Source: Bordetella genomosp. 13
GTDB taxonomy: Bacteria; Pseudomonadota; Gammaproteobacteria; Burkholderiales; Burkholderiaceae_B
Length of the DNA stretch: 64,000 nt
Direction: 5' to 3'
Assembly (NCBI RefSeq): GCF_007679965.1
Contig: NZ_VEHL01000002.1
Span: forward strand, 480,235 to 544,234
Position 1 is the first letter of the stretch; the number at the start of each line of letters is the position of its first letter. The position numbers and the translations under genes were made by a program. Under the pieces are notes generated by a model. That model saw nothing but the letters and a program-made list of their open reading frames with translations, was not told the origin of the DNA and ran no database searches. This document shows, one piece after another, positions 48,570 through 56,976 of this stretch.

Positions 48570-48689
48570 GGCGATCCTTGCGTCGTCCTTGCGCCCGCCG
48601 GGCGCCGTACAGGCTGTAGACGCGGCTGTGCCCATCGCCATGTGCCGTACCGCACGGCGCTTTACTGACTAGTCTGGGATTGTTCGAAC

Positions 48690-50675
48690 ATGGCGAAATG
48701 GGGGTTGAGGACCAAGTCCTTGCTGGCTTTGGCCCTGGCATGCCTGGTCGCGCTGATTCCGGCCACGCTGATCGGTTGGCACGTCTTCGACAGCGTCCGC
48801 GAGCATTTTGGCCGGGCCTACGTCGAGAACGTCACGCTGCTCAGCCGCCAGAAGATCCTGGCGCCCATCTCGCGCGAACTGGCGCTGTCGCTGCGGCTGG
48901 CCGACTCCGAGGTCACGCGCCGCTTCCTGCTCGATGAGAACGACCCCGCCACGCGCGAACTATTCTTCCGCGAGGCCGAAGGCTACCGCGGCGACCTGCG
49001 CAGCCAGTCCTACTTCGTCATCAGCGCGCTGAGCAACCACTATTTCTTCAGCGACAAGCCGCAGACGGCGCCGCTGGCGCCGCGCTACACGTTGTCGCCC
49101 GATACGCCCGAGGACGGCTGGTTCTACACCTCGGTGCGCGCCGCCCAGCGCTACAACATCAACGTCAATCCCGACGTGCAGCTGAAAATCACCAGCGTCT
49201 GGTTCAACGTGCAGGTACGCGATGGACAACGGGTGCTGGGGCTGGCCGGGTCGGGGCTGAACCTCAACACCTTCCTGACCGACTTCATCACCCACAGCGA
49301 TCCCGGCGTCACGCCCATCATCGTCGACCAGTCCGGCGCCATCCAGGCCTTCCACGACGCGTCGCGGATCGCCTACAACTCCGCGGTCGGCGCCGATGCG
49401 CGCCACAACAGCGTGTACGACCTCGTGGGCCAGGACGACCAGGCGCCGCTGCGCCAGGCCCTGCAGCGCGCCGAGTCCGATCCCAGCCAGGTGCAGACCG
49501 TCTGGGGCAGGTTCGGCGACAAGCGCCAGTTGCTGGCCGTGGCCTACATCCCCGAGCTGCGCTGGCACGTGCTGACGGCCGTCGACCTGGGCGCGGCGCG
49601 CGTCACCGACGCCGGCTGGCTGTGGCCGGCCGCCATCGGCGTGGTGCTGCTGGTGGCCGCCATGCTGCTGGGCTTCGGCTATGCCGTCGAGCGCCTGATG
49701 CTGCGCCCGCTGCGCCGCCTCCAGTTGTCGGCCCGCGCCATCGCCGCCGGCAGCTATGACGTCAGCCTGCCGCCCGCCGGCCAGGACGAGATCGGCGACC
49801 TGAGCCGCGCCTTCGGCGTCATGGCCGAGAAGGTGCGCACCCATACCGCCGAACTCGAGGACAAGGTCCGTGAACGCACCCAGGAACTGGAAAGCGCCAA
49901 CCGCGAGATGGCCGAGGCGCAGAAGAAGATCGGCGACTCCATCGACTACGCCAGCCTGATCCAGCGCGCCATCCTGCCCGACCGCCAGCTGGTGCGCTCG
50001 CTGGGTGAGCGCCACTTCGTGCTGTGGAAGCCCCGCGACGTGGTCGGCGGCGACTTCTACGTGTTCCGTTCCGACGGCCCCAACTGCCTGCTGGGCGTGA
50101 TGGACTGCGCCGGCCATGGCGTGCCGGGCGCCCTGATGACCATGCTGGCGCGCGCCGCCATCGACCTGGCCATCGCCGAGGTCGGGCCGGCCGATCCGGC
50201 CGCCGTACTGGCCGGCACCGACGCCGCCATCCGCGCCATGCTGGCCGATGCGCAGTTGCCCCGTACCCTTGCCATCAATACGGACGCAGGCCTGGTGTAT
50301 ATAGACTGGTCGAATCACCGGCTCGTGTATTCCGGCGCCAAGATTTCGCTGTACGCCAGCGACGGCGACGTGCTGGAAGAGCTGCCCGGCGCGCGCCGCG
50401 CCCTGGGCGACAAGCGGCCGGGCGAGTACGAGAACGTCGAACTGTCGCTGAAAGCCGGCTGGACTTACTATCTGGTTACAGACGGGTTCCTGGACCAGGC
50501 GGGCGGCGAACACGGCTTCGGATTCGGCAACCGCCGTTTCGCCGAGATGCTGACCCGCCATGCCCGCCAGCCGCTGCCCGAGCAGGCCCGGGCCTTCAGC
50601 CAGGCGCTGGACGCATACCGGGGAGAGCGGCCGCAGCGCGACGACATCACGCTGCTGTCCTTCCGTTTCGAATGA
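48690..50675 (+). CDS. siaA: SiaA-like membrane PP2C/SpoIIE-type phosphatase
   Basis: A 661-residue sensor phosphatase. TM1 is at ~10-31, a periplasmic dCache-like domain at ~32-308, TM2 at ~311-331, then HAMP (~332-385, RPLRRLQLSARAIAAGSYDV), a coiled-coil linker (~385-415) and a C-terminal SpoIIE/PP2C domain. Metal-binding motifs are intact: VVGGDFYVF (D455), MDCAGHGVPG (D472), LVTDGFLDQ and QRDDITLL (D651-D652). By homology with Pseudomonas SiaA it dephosphorylates SiaC (threonine) in response to a periplasmic signal, switching on the diguanylate cyclase SiaD. First of five tightly spaced genes; the ribosome site is weak. Confidence 0.88.
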   Translation: MAKWGLRTKSLLALALACLVALIPATLIGWHVFDSVREHFGRAYVENVTLLSRQKILAPISRELALSLRLADSEVTRRFLLDENDPATRELFFREAEGYRGDLRSQSYFVISALSNHYFFSDKPQTAPLAPRYTLSPDTPEDGWFYTSVRAAQRYNINVNPDVQLKITSVWFNVQVRDGQRVLGLAGSGLNLNTFLTDFITHSDPGVTPIIVDQSGAIQAFHDASRIAYNSAVGADARHNSVYDLVGQDDQAPLRQALQRAESDPSQVQTVWGRFGDKRQLLAVAYIPELRWHVLTAVDLGAARVTDAGWLWPAAIGVVLLVAAMLLGFGYAVERLMLRPLRRLQLSARAIAAGSYDVSLPPAGQDEIGDLSRAFGVMAEKVRTHTAELEDKVRERTQELESANREMAEAQKKIGDSIDYASLIQRAILPDRQLVRSLGERHFVLWKPRDVVGGDFYVFRSDGPNCLLGVMDCAGHGVPGALMTMLARAAIDLAIAEVGPADPAAVLAGTDAAIRAMLADAQLPRTLAINTDAGLVYIDWSNHRLVYSGAKISLYASDGDVLEELPGARRALGDKRPGEYENVELSLKAGWTYYLVTDGFLDQAGGEHGFGFGNRRFAEMLTRHARQPLPEQARAFSQALDAYRGERPQRDDITLLSFRFE

Positions 50676-50700
50676 ACCTGGCCACCAAGGTGTGACCGCT

Positions 50701-51240
50701 ATGAATGCATCCGATCTCTACGCCCTGCGCGAGCGTTTCAACCAGAATCGCACGCTGCTGTGCTTCAACGGCCCCATCTCGCGCAGCCTGATCGAAGAGA
50801 TCGGCAACGCGCTGAAGAACTACCTGGACGCCGAGCACACCCGTCCGGCCGAGGCCATGGACGTGTTCTCGGTATACATCGAGATGATCCAGAACATCCG
50901 TCAGTACGCCCTGCAGTGCAATGATGCCGACGCGTCGGCCACGGTGGCCATCAATCGCCGCGATCCGGGCGGCTACGTGGTGTCGGCCGGCAACATGGTC
51001 GAGACCGCCCACGGCGAACGCCTGGTCGCGATGATCACCCGCCTGGCCTCGATGGACAAGGCCGCGCTCAAGGCGGAATACAAGGCGCAACTGCACAAGC
51101 CGCGCGTGCCGGGCACGGTCACGGGCGCGGGCCTGGGCCTGATCGACATCGCGCGCCGCGCCAGCGCGCCCCTGCAGGCCAGCCTCAGCCCGCAGAGCGA
51201 AGACGGCCGGGCATTCTTCAGCCTGAGCGTCGCCATTTAG
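50701..51240 (+). CDS. siaB: SiaB-like protein kinase (GHKL fold, DUF6272)
   Basis: A 179-residue soluble protein of the SiaB family. Reduced Bergerat ATP-binding motifs are seen: an N-box EMIQNIRQYALQ (~62-73) and a G-box VTGAGLGLIDIARR (~138-151). In Pseudomonas SiaB phosphorylates SiaC on threonine, opposing SiaA. It starts 25 bp after siaA with AAGGTG upstream and is followed 31 bp later by siaC. The order phosphatase-kinase-SiaC-cyclase is identical to the Pseudomonas operon. Confidence 0.87.
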   Translation: MNASDLYALRERFNQNRTLLCFNGPISRSLIEEIGNALKNYLDAEHTRPAEAMDVFSVYIEMIQNIRQYALQCNDADASATVAINRRDPGGYVVSAGNMVETAHGERLVAMITRLASMDKAALKAEYKAQLHKPRVPGTVTGAGLGLIDIARRASAPLQASLSPQSEDGRAFFSLSVAI

Positions 51241-51271
51241 TACGCAGTACGAAACGTCTGCAGAGTTCGAT

Positions 51272-51649
51272 ATGAATGATCTGAATCTACCCGGGACCCA
51301 GTCCACTCCTTCCATCCTGACCGATGCCAAGTCCGGCGTGCTGCGCATGGGTGGCGACTCGTATCCCGAGAACTCCTTCGAACTGTTCGGTCCCGTGCTC
51401 GAATGGGTCGAGACCTACCTGCGGGACAGCGCCGAGCCGTTGCGCCTGGAACTGGAACTGCTGTACCTGAACACCAGCAGCATCAAGGCCGTCATGGAGA
51501 TCTTCGACCTGCTCGAGGCGGCCCACGACCAGGGCAGGGCGGTCAAGGTCGAATGGTTCTACGACATGCGCAACGAGCGCGTGGGCGAACTGGCCGAGGA
51601 ATTCAAGGAAGACTGCTCGTTTCCTTTTGCCGTGATAGGTCGTGAATGA
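51272..51649 (+). CDS. siaC: SiaC-like phospho-switch protein (DUF1987)
   Basis: A 125-residue protein of the DUF1987 family. PGTQSTPSI, GDSYPENSFELFGPVLEW and ELLYLNTSSIKAVMEIFDLL are diagnostic. By my count the threonine of YLNTSS is residue 68, the position phosphorylated in Pseudomonas SiaC. Unphosphorylated SiaC binds and activates the cyclase SiaD; phosphorylated SiaC does not. Its stop overlaps the siaD start (ATGA at 51646-51649), consistent with equimolar synthesis of the two binding partners. Confidence 0.9.
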   Translation: MNDLNLPGTQSTPSILTDAKSGVLRMGGDSYPENSFELFGPVLEWVETYLRDSAEPLRLELELLYLNTSSIKAVMEIFDLLEAAHDQGRAVKVEWFYDMRNERVGELAEEFKEDCSFPFAVIGRE

Positions 51650-52476
51650 AGCACAATACCGCCGATCTTGAACGGCGCGTCAGCGAACTGCTGGCCGACC
51701 CGGCGCATGCCGGGCATCCGTTGCATGGCGCGCTGCATGACCTGTGGCAGCACACGTCCGACGTGCTCGAACGCGTCGAGCGCATCACGCAGCTGTCCGA
51801 TGCGTTCCAGTCCATGGCGCGCGAGCGCGAGCGCGACGTCTGCCAGCGCTTCGACCGCCAGCTGCGCAAGCTGTCGCGCATCGTGCGCATCTCCGACCAC
51901 TACCAGAACATGATGCGCGAGCTGAACGCCGCGCTGAAGAACGCCTCCATCCACGACGAGCTGACCGGCCTGGCCAATCGCCGCGCGCTGATCGAGGCGT
52001 TGAAGGAAGAGACCGAGCGCGCCTGCCGCCACGAACGCCGCTTCGTGGTGGTGATGCTGGATGTGGACCATTTCAAGCAGATCAACGACCGGCACGGCCA
52101 TGACGTGGGCGACCGCGCCCTGATCGGCGTGGCCGGCCTGCTGCACGATGGCATGCGCCAGTACGACGCGTGCGGCCGCTGGGGCGGCGACGAATTCCTG
52201 CTGCTGCTGCCGGAGTCGAGCCTGGAAGAGGCCAAGTTCATGTTGGAACGCCTGGTAAGCCAGGTGCGCGAGCTGCGCGTCCAGTGCCCGTCCGGCGAGA
52301 TCGGCCTGACGGTCAGCGTGGGCATGGCGCAGTACCAGCCGGGCGAGACGTTCAACGATACCCTGACCCGTGCCGACCATGCGCTGTACAGCGCCAAGCA
52401 GCTGGGACGGGATCGGGTGGCGGCCGATGGGCCGGGTCCGCTTCCGGTCGAACCCATCGCCTCGGCGGCGGAGTAG
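51646..52476 (+). CDS. siaD: SiaD-like diguanylate cyclase
   Basis: A 276-residue cytoplasmic protein. The N-terminal ~95 residues are helical (coiled-coil SiaC-binding stalk). A GGDEF domain follows, with the active site GRWGGDEF (180-184) and an RxxD inhibition site RQYD (171-174), five residues before. DELTGLANRRAL and LDVDHFKQIND are typical and complete. It should make c-di-GMP from two GTP when bound by unphosphorylated SiaC and be feedback-inhibited by product. Translationally coupled to siaC; the next gene begins 2 bp after its stop. Confidence 0.9.
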   Translation: MKHNTADLERRVSELLADPAHAGHPLHGALHDLWQHTSDVLERVERITQLSDAFQSMARERERDVCQRFDRQLRKLSRIVRISDHYQNMMRELNAALKNASIHDELTGLANRRALIEALKEETERACRHERRFVVVMLDVDHFKQINDRHGHDVGDRALIGVAGLLHDGMRQYDACGRWGGDEFLLLLPESSLEEAKFMLERLVSQVRELRVQCPSGEIGLTVSVGMAQYQPGETFNDTLTRADHALYSAKQLGRDRVAADGPGPLPVEPIASAAE

Positions 52477-52478
52477 CG

Positions 52479-55061
52479 ATGTCCGACGAATTGAACACTG
52501 ACGTTCAGTCTGGCGAGGATGCGCTGCGGTGGGGCGGCTCGGCCTTCCTGCAAGCCCTGGACCGCGCGGTCCTGAGCTGCGATTTCGATCTCACCGGCGG
52601 CGTGCTGCGCGCCAACGACAACTTCCTGGCGCTGGTCGGCTACACCCGCGACGACATCGACCTGCTGCGCCACGACATGCTGTGCGAGTCGGTGCATGAC
52701 GGCAAGGCCGGCGTGGGCGGCGAGCGCCTGTGGACGCAGCTGCGGCGCGGCCAGCCGTTCTCCGGCAACTGCAAGTTCCGCGCGCGCGACGGCTCGCCCA
52801 TCTGGGTCGAGGCCACCTACCTGCCGGTGCTGGACGCCGACGGCGTGGTGGGCCGCGTGTGCATCGTGGGCCGCAAGGCCATCGCCGACGCCGAGCGCCT
52901 GGAAGAGATCCGGCTGCTGCTGGGCGTCAACGACACCGGCAACGCCGTGGTGGTGTCCGGCGCGGACGGTCGCATCCTGTACGTCAGCGACAGCTTCCGC
53001 CGCATGTTCGGCTACACCGACGAGGACGCGCGCAACCGCACGCTGGGCGAGGTGCTGGCCGGCGCGCGGCCCGACCGCGCCACCATGGACGAACTGGAAC
53101 GCCGCCTGACCTATCCGGCCGGCTACCAGCGCGACCTGCTCGCCTACGACCGCAGCGGCAAGCCGCTGTGGGTGTCGGTGATGGCCAATCCCGTCTTCGA
53201 CGACCGCGGGCAGCTGTGCAACGTGGTCGACGTGCTGGTCGACGTCACGCCCACCAAGGTGCACGACGTGCCGCAGCGCCGCGTGCTGCAGGCCATGGTC
53301 AACGAGGTCTCGGTGGCCGAGGTGATGAGCATGGTGTGCCTGGAGGTCGAGCGCCTCGCGCCCGACGTGGTCGCCAGCGTGATGCGCGTCGACGCGCAGG
53401 GCTACCTGCGCCCGCTGGCCGGCCCCAGCCTGCCGCTGGCCTACCTGAACGCGCTGGACGGCCTGCCGATCGGCGCCGAGACGCTTTCCACCGGCAGCGC
53501 GGCCTTCCTGGGCCGGCCGGTGATGGTGCGCAACATCGTCACCGACCCGCTGTGGGCCGAGCACCGCCACCTGCCGCTGCCACAGGACCTGGTGGCCTGC
53601 TGGTCCTCGCCCATCAAGTCCAGCGACGGCCAGGTGCTGGGCACCTTCGACCTGTATTTCCGCGAGCCGCGCTGGCCCGACGCCTTCCACCATCGCCTGG
53701 TGGGCGGCAGCGTGTACCTGTGCGCGCTGGCGCTGGAACGCGACGAGGCCCGCGCGCGCATCCGCCAACTGGCGTTCTACGACGAGCTCACCGGCCTGCC
53801 CAACCGCAACCTGCTGCTGGCGCGCGCCCAGCAGGCCGTATCGCACGTGGCGGCGTCGGGCGGCGGCAAGCTGGCCGTGCTGTTCCTGGACATCGACCGC
53901 TTCAAGCAGATCAACGACACCATGGGCCATGCCGCCGGCGACGCGCTGCTGCGCGAAGTGGCCAGCCGCCTGGGCCGCCTGGCGCGCCCGCGCGACGTGG
54001 TGGGCAGACTGTCCAGCGACGAGTTCGTGGTGGTCTATCCGGATTACGAGGACGCCCGCCTGACGGCCGACGCCGAGCAGATGCTCGCGGCCCTGGCGGA
54101 ACCCTTCCACGTCGGCGACGTGTCCCTGAAGCCGTCGGTCAGCATCGGCATCAGCGTCTATCCCGAGAACGGCGAGGACGTGGACACGCTGCTGCGCCAC
54201 GCCGACCTGGCCATGTACCAGGCCAAGACGGCGGGCCGCGGCCGCATCTCGTTCTTCAGCCCCGAGATGAACCGCCAGGCGCACGAGCGCATGGCGCTGG
54301 AGGCCGCGCTGGGCGACGCGCTGACCAATGGCACGCTGCACCTGCAGTACCAGCCGCAGATCCGCCTGGCAGACGGCCAGCTGTACGGCGTCGAGGCGCT
54401 GGCGCGCTGGACCCACCCCCAGATGGGCGTGATCCCGCCCGCGCGCTTCGTGCCGCTGGCCGAAGAGTGCGGGCTGATCCACCAGCTGGGCGTGTGGGCC
54501 ATCCGCCAGGCCTGCGCGCAGCTGGCCGACTGGCGCATGGCCGGCGTGGTGGTGCCGACGATCTCCGTCAACCTGTCCGCGACCAACTTCCACGATCCGC
54601 AGCTGACCGAAGTGATCGAAGAGGCGCTGGCCTACAACGGCCTGGCGGCGCACGACCTGGTGCTGGAAATCACCGAAGGCGTGCTGCTGGACGCCACGCC
54701 CGAGACGCTGGCCACCATCTCGGCGCTGCACGACCTGGGCGTGCGCCTGTCGATGGACGACTTCGGCACGGGCTATTCCAGCCTGGGCCACCTGCGCCGC
54801 CTGGTGGTCGACGAGCTGAAGCTGGACCGCAGCTTCGTGCTGGGCCTGGAAGGCGACGAGGCCGCGCGGGCGCTGACCAGCGCCGTCATCCGCATCGGCG
54901 AAAGCCTGAGCCTGCCGGTGGTGGCCGAGGGCGTCGAGAACGAAGAGCAGCGGCGTTTCCTGGTCGAGCAGGGCTGCGCGGCCGGGCAAGGGTATCTGTT
55001 CTCGCCCGCGTTGCCGGCGGCCGAGTTCTCGCAGTGGGTGAAGGCGCGGGAACTGGGCTAG
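52479..55061 (+). CDS. PAS-PAS-GAF-GGDEF(degenerate)-EAL c-di-GMP phosphodiesterase
   Basis: An 860-residue multidomain protein. PAS at ~20-135 (Aer-like, RDGSPIWVEATYLPV), second PAS ~145-258, GAF ~270-415, GGDEF ~430-590 and EAL ~605-855. The cyclase motif is SSDEF (512-516), probably inactive or only GTP-binding. The phosphodiesterase residues are all present: EALAR (E639), NLS (N698), EITEG (E730), DDFGTGYSS (D760-D761), KLDRSF (K781) and AEGVENEEQ (E817). It therefore should degrade c-di-GMP to pGpG under control of its sensory domains. It is fifth in the sia-like operon, starting 2 bp after siaD, and followed by a clear terminator. The usual four-gene siaABCD operon lacks it. Confidence 0.88.
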   Translation: MSDELNTDVQSGEDALRWGGSAFLQALDRAVLSCDFDLTGGVLRANDNFLALVGYTRDDIDLLRHDMLCESVHDGKAGVGGERLWTQLRRGQPFSGNCKFRARDGSPIWVEATYLPVLDADGVVGRVCIVGRKAIADAERLEEIRLLLGVNDTGNAVVVSGADGRILYVSDSFRRMFGYTDEDARNRTLGEVLAGARPDRATMDELERRLTYPAGYQRDLLAYDRSGKPLWVSVMANPVFDDRGQLCNVVDVLVDVTPTKVHDVPQRRVLQAMVNEVSVAEVMSMVCLEVERLAPDVVASVMRVDAQGYLRPLAGPSLPLAYLNALDGLPIGAETLSTGSAAFLGRPVMVRNIVTDPLWAEHRHLPLPQDLVACWSSPIKSSDGQVLGTFDLYFREPRWPDAFHHRLVGGSVYLCALALERDEARARIRQLAFYDELTGLPNRNLLLARAQQAVSHVAASGGGKLAVLFLDIDRFKQINDTMGHAAGDALLREVASRLGRLARPRDVVGRLSSDEFVVVYPDYEDARLTADAEQMLAALAEPFHVGDVSLKPSVSIGISVYPENGEDVDTLLRHADLAMYQAKTAGRGRISFFSPEMNRQAHERMALEAALGDALTNGTLHLQYQPQIRLADGQLYGVEALARWTHPQMGVIPPARFVPLAEECGLIHQLGVWAIRQACAQLADWRMAGVVVPTISVNLSATNFHDPQLTEVIEEALAYNGLAAHDLVLEITEGVLLDATPETLATISALHDLGVRLSMDDFGTGYSSLGHLRRLVVDELKLDRSFVLGLEGDEAARALTSAVIRIGESLSLPVVAEGVENEEQRRFLVEQGCAAGQGYLFSPALPAAEFSQWVKARELG

Positions 55062-55416
55062 GTTTCGCCACGCGCCTGCACGGGCGGCCCGTGCCCGGCC
55101 CGAAAAAGACTGCCTTGCTCGACCGACCCCCGACAGCTGGACGAGATCCAACCCGTCGGGGGTTTTCATTTGGCCGCGATCCGCTGCTCGTTTTCCCTAG
55201 TCCGTGCGAAAAGCGCGGATCAGTAGTAACCACTATGCACTCCGGCCCGCCAGAGGAGCGGCGGCCGGGCAGCGGGCGCTTGTATAACCCTGTGGAATAG
55301 GGTGTGTCATCAAGCGACTTTGACGCAATAGGCGCTCGAGCCTACCTTTCCCCCATCGCATGGCATCGCCGCATCGGCATGCGTCCTCGACCAACCGCCG
55401 CCTTCGATGGGGAATC
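55062..55416. other. Intergenic region with terminator and operator-like dyads
   Basis: 355 bp without a gene. The left part holds the terminator at 55127-55166. The right part has nested dyads: CGCTTG (55277-55282) with CAAGCG (55311-55316), and inside them ACCCT (55287-55291) with AGGGT (55299-55303), around a TATAAC that could be a -10 element. These lie 100-140 bp upstream of the binding-protein ATG at 55417 and are candidate promoter/operator elements for it. Confidence 0.45.
55127..55166 (+). terminator. Rho-independent terminator of the sia-like operon
   Basis: CCCCCGAC at 55127-55134 and GTCGGGGG at 55155-55162 form a perfect 8-bp GC stem with a 20-base loop, followed by TTTTC and a T/A-rich stretch. 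It lies 65 bp after the EAL gene stop on the same strand. Confidence 0.8.
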
Positions 55417-56973
55417 ATGAATCGTCCCGCACTTTCCGCGCTCGCCGCCGCTCTGCTGGCCACCTGTACCGTCCTGTCCGCGCATGCGCAGCAGCCCCCG
55501 ATGCTGCGCATCAGCTCCGGCGCGGCCGACAACGCCACGCTGGATCCGCATCGCGCCACGTCCACGGTGGACAAGGGCGTGGCCTCGGAGATGTTCGACG
55601 GCCTGGTGCGTTTCCCGCCCGGCAGCGCCGATCCCAAGAAGCTCGAGGCCGACCTGGCCGAGCGCTGGGAAAGCTCGGCGGACAGCAAGGTCTGGACCTT
55701 CCACCTGCGCAAGGGCGTGCAGTTCCACGGCGGCTACGGCGAACTGAAGGCCGAGGACGTCGTGTACTCGCTGCAGCGCGCGGCCGACCCGAAGCGCTCC
55801 AGCTTCGCGGCCACGTTCGGCCAGATGGAGAAGGTCGAGGCGGTGGACGACTACACCGTGCGCGTCACGCTGAAGTCGCCCGACGCGGGCTTCCTGGGCC
55901 GCGTGTCCGACTATCACGGCGGCAACATCGTCAGCAAGAAAGCCGCCGAGAAGCTGGGCGACAAGTTCGGCGGCGGTCCCATCGGCACCGGCCCGTTCGC
56001 GTTCGGCGAGCACGTCACGCAGCAGTACGTGAAGCTGGTGGCCAATGACCAGTACTTCCGCGGCAAGCCCAAGCTGGGCGGCATCGTCTACCGCATGATC
56101 CCGTCGGACAGCGCGCGCGAGCTGGCCTTCACCTCGGGCGAGATCGACGTCATGCAGGGCAAGCGCGAGCAGCGCTGGGTGGAACGCTCGGCCAAGCGCG
56201 ACATGAAGGTCGACATCTTCGATCCCGCCGAATTCCGCACGCTGTACATCAACCGCACCATCAAGCCGCTGGACGACCTGAAGGTGCGCCAGGCCGTGGC
56301 CGCCGCCATCAACGTGGACGAGATCGTGCGCTACGTGGGCAAGGACGTGGCCGACAAGGGCTGCTCGGTGGTGCCCAACGGCTACCTCGGCGAGGACTGC
56401 GGCGCGGGCGGCTACAAGTACGACGTGGAGGCCGCCAAGAAGCTGCTGGCCGAAGCAGGCTTCCCGAACGGCATCGCGCTGAAGTCGGTGGTGTCGAACA
56501 TCTCGGCGCAGCAGCCCATCATGGAGATCATCCAGGCGCAGCTGGCCCGCGCCGGCATCAAGCTGGACATGGAGGTGGTGGACCACGCCACCTACCAGGC
56601 CAAGAGCCGCGCCGACCAGAGCGCGCTGGTGTTCTACGGCGCCGCGCGCTTTCCCATCGCCGACGCCTACCTGAGCGAGTTCTACGACTCGGCCGCCGCG
56701 CCCGGCCAGCCCGCCGCCATGTCGAACTTCGGCCATTGCGCCGTGGCCGACCAGGAGATCCGCGCGGCCCGTGTCGAGCCCGACGCGGGCAAGCAGCTGG
56801 CGCTGTGGAAAGAGGCCCAGGCAAAGATCCACGCGGACGTCTGCGCCGTGCCGCTGTTCGGCCTGAAGCAGGTGTGGGCGCATGGCGACGGCGTGGACTA
56901 CGGCTACACGCTGCAGGGCGCGCTGAACCTGCAGCCGCCCGTCACCGAGCAGACCTCGCTCAAGGCGAAGTAG
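55417..56973 (+). CDS. Oligopeptide/opine-type ABC transporter substrate-binding protein (DppA/OppA family)
   Basis: A 518-residue periplasmic binding protein. The signal peptide MNRPALSALAAALLATCTVL ends near AHA-QQ. The mature start LRISSGAADNATLDPHRATS, then ERWESSADSKVWTFHLRKGV and LKAEDVVYSLQRAADP, are standard SBP family 5 motifs. It should deliver a peptide- or opine-like solute to the permeases encoded at 62040-63856. It is separated from them by a LysR gene and the oxidase genes, and its 3' end meets the convergent LysR gene with only 3 bp between stops. ATG at 55417 follows GATGGGGAATC. Confidence 0.92.
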   Translation: MNRPALSALAAALLATCTVLSAHAQQPPMLRISSGAADNATLDPHRATSTVDKGVASEMFDGLVRFPPGSADPKKLEADLAERWESSADSKVWTFHLRKGVQFHGGYGELKAEDVVYSLQRAADPKRSSFAATFGQMEKVEAVDDYTVRVTLKSPDAGFLGRVSDYHGGNIVSKKAAEKLGDKFGGGPIGTGPFAFGEHVTQQYVKLVANDQYFRGKPKLGGIVYRMIPSDSARELAFTSGEIDVMQGKREQRWVERSAKRDMKVDIFDPAEFRTLYINRTIKPLDDLKVRQAVAAAINVDEIVRYVGKDVADKGCSVVPNGYLGEDCGAGGYKYDVEAAKKLLAEAGFPNGIALKSVVSNISAQQPIMEIIQAQLARAGIKLDMEVVDHATYQAKSRADQSALVFYGAARFPIADAYLSEFYDSAAAPGQPAAMSNFGHCAVADQEIRAARVEPDAGKQLALWKEAQAKIHADVCAVPLFGLKQVWAHGDGVDYGYTLQGALNLQPPVTEQTSLKAK

Positions 56974-56976
56974 GCC

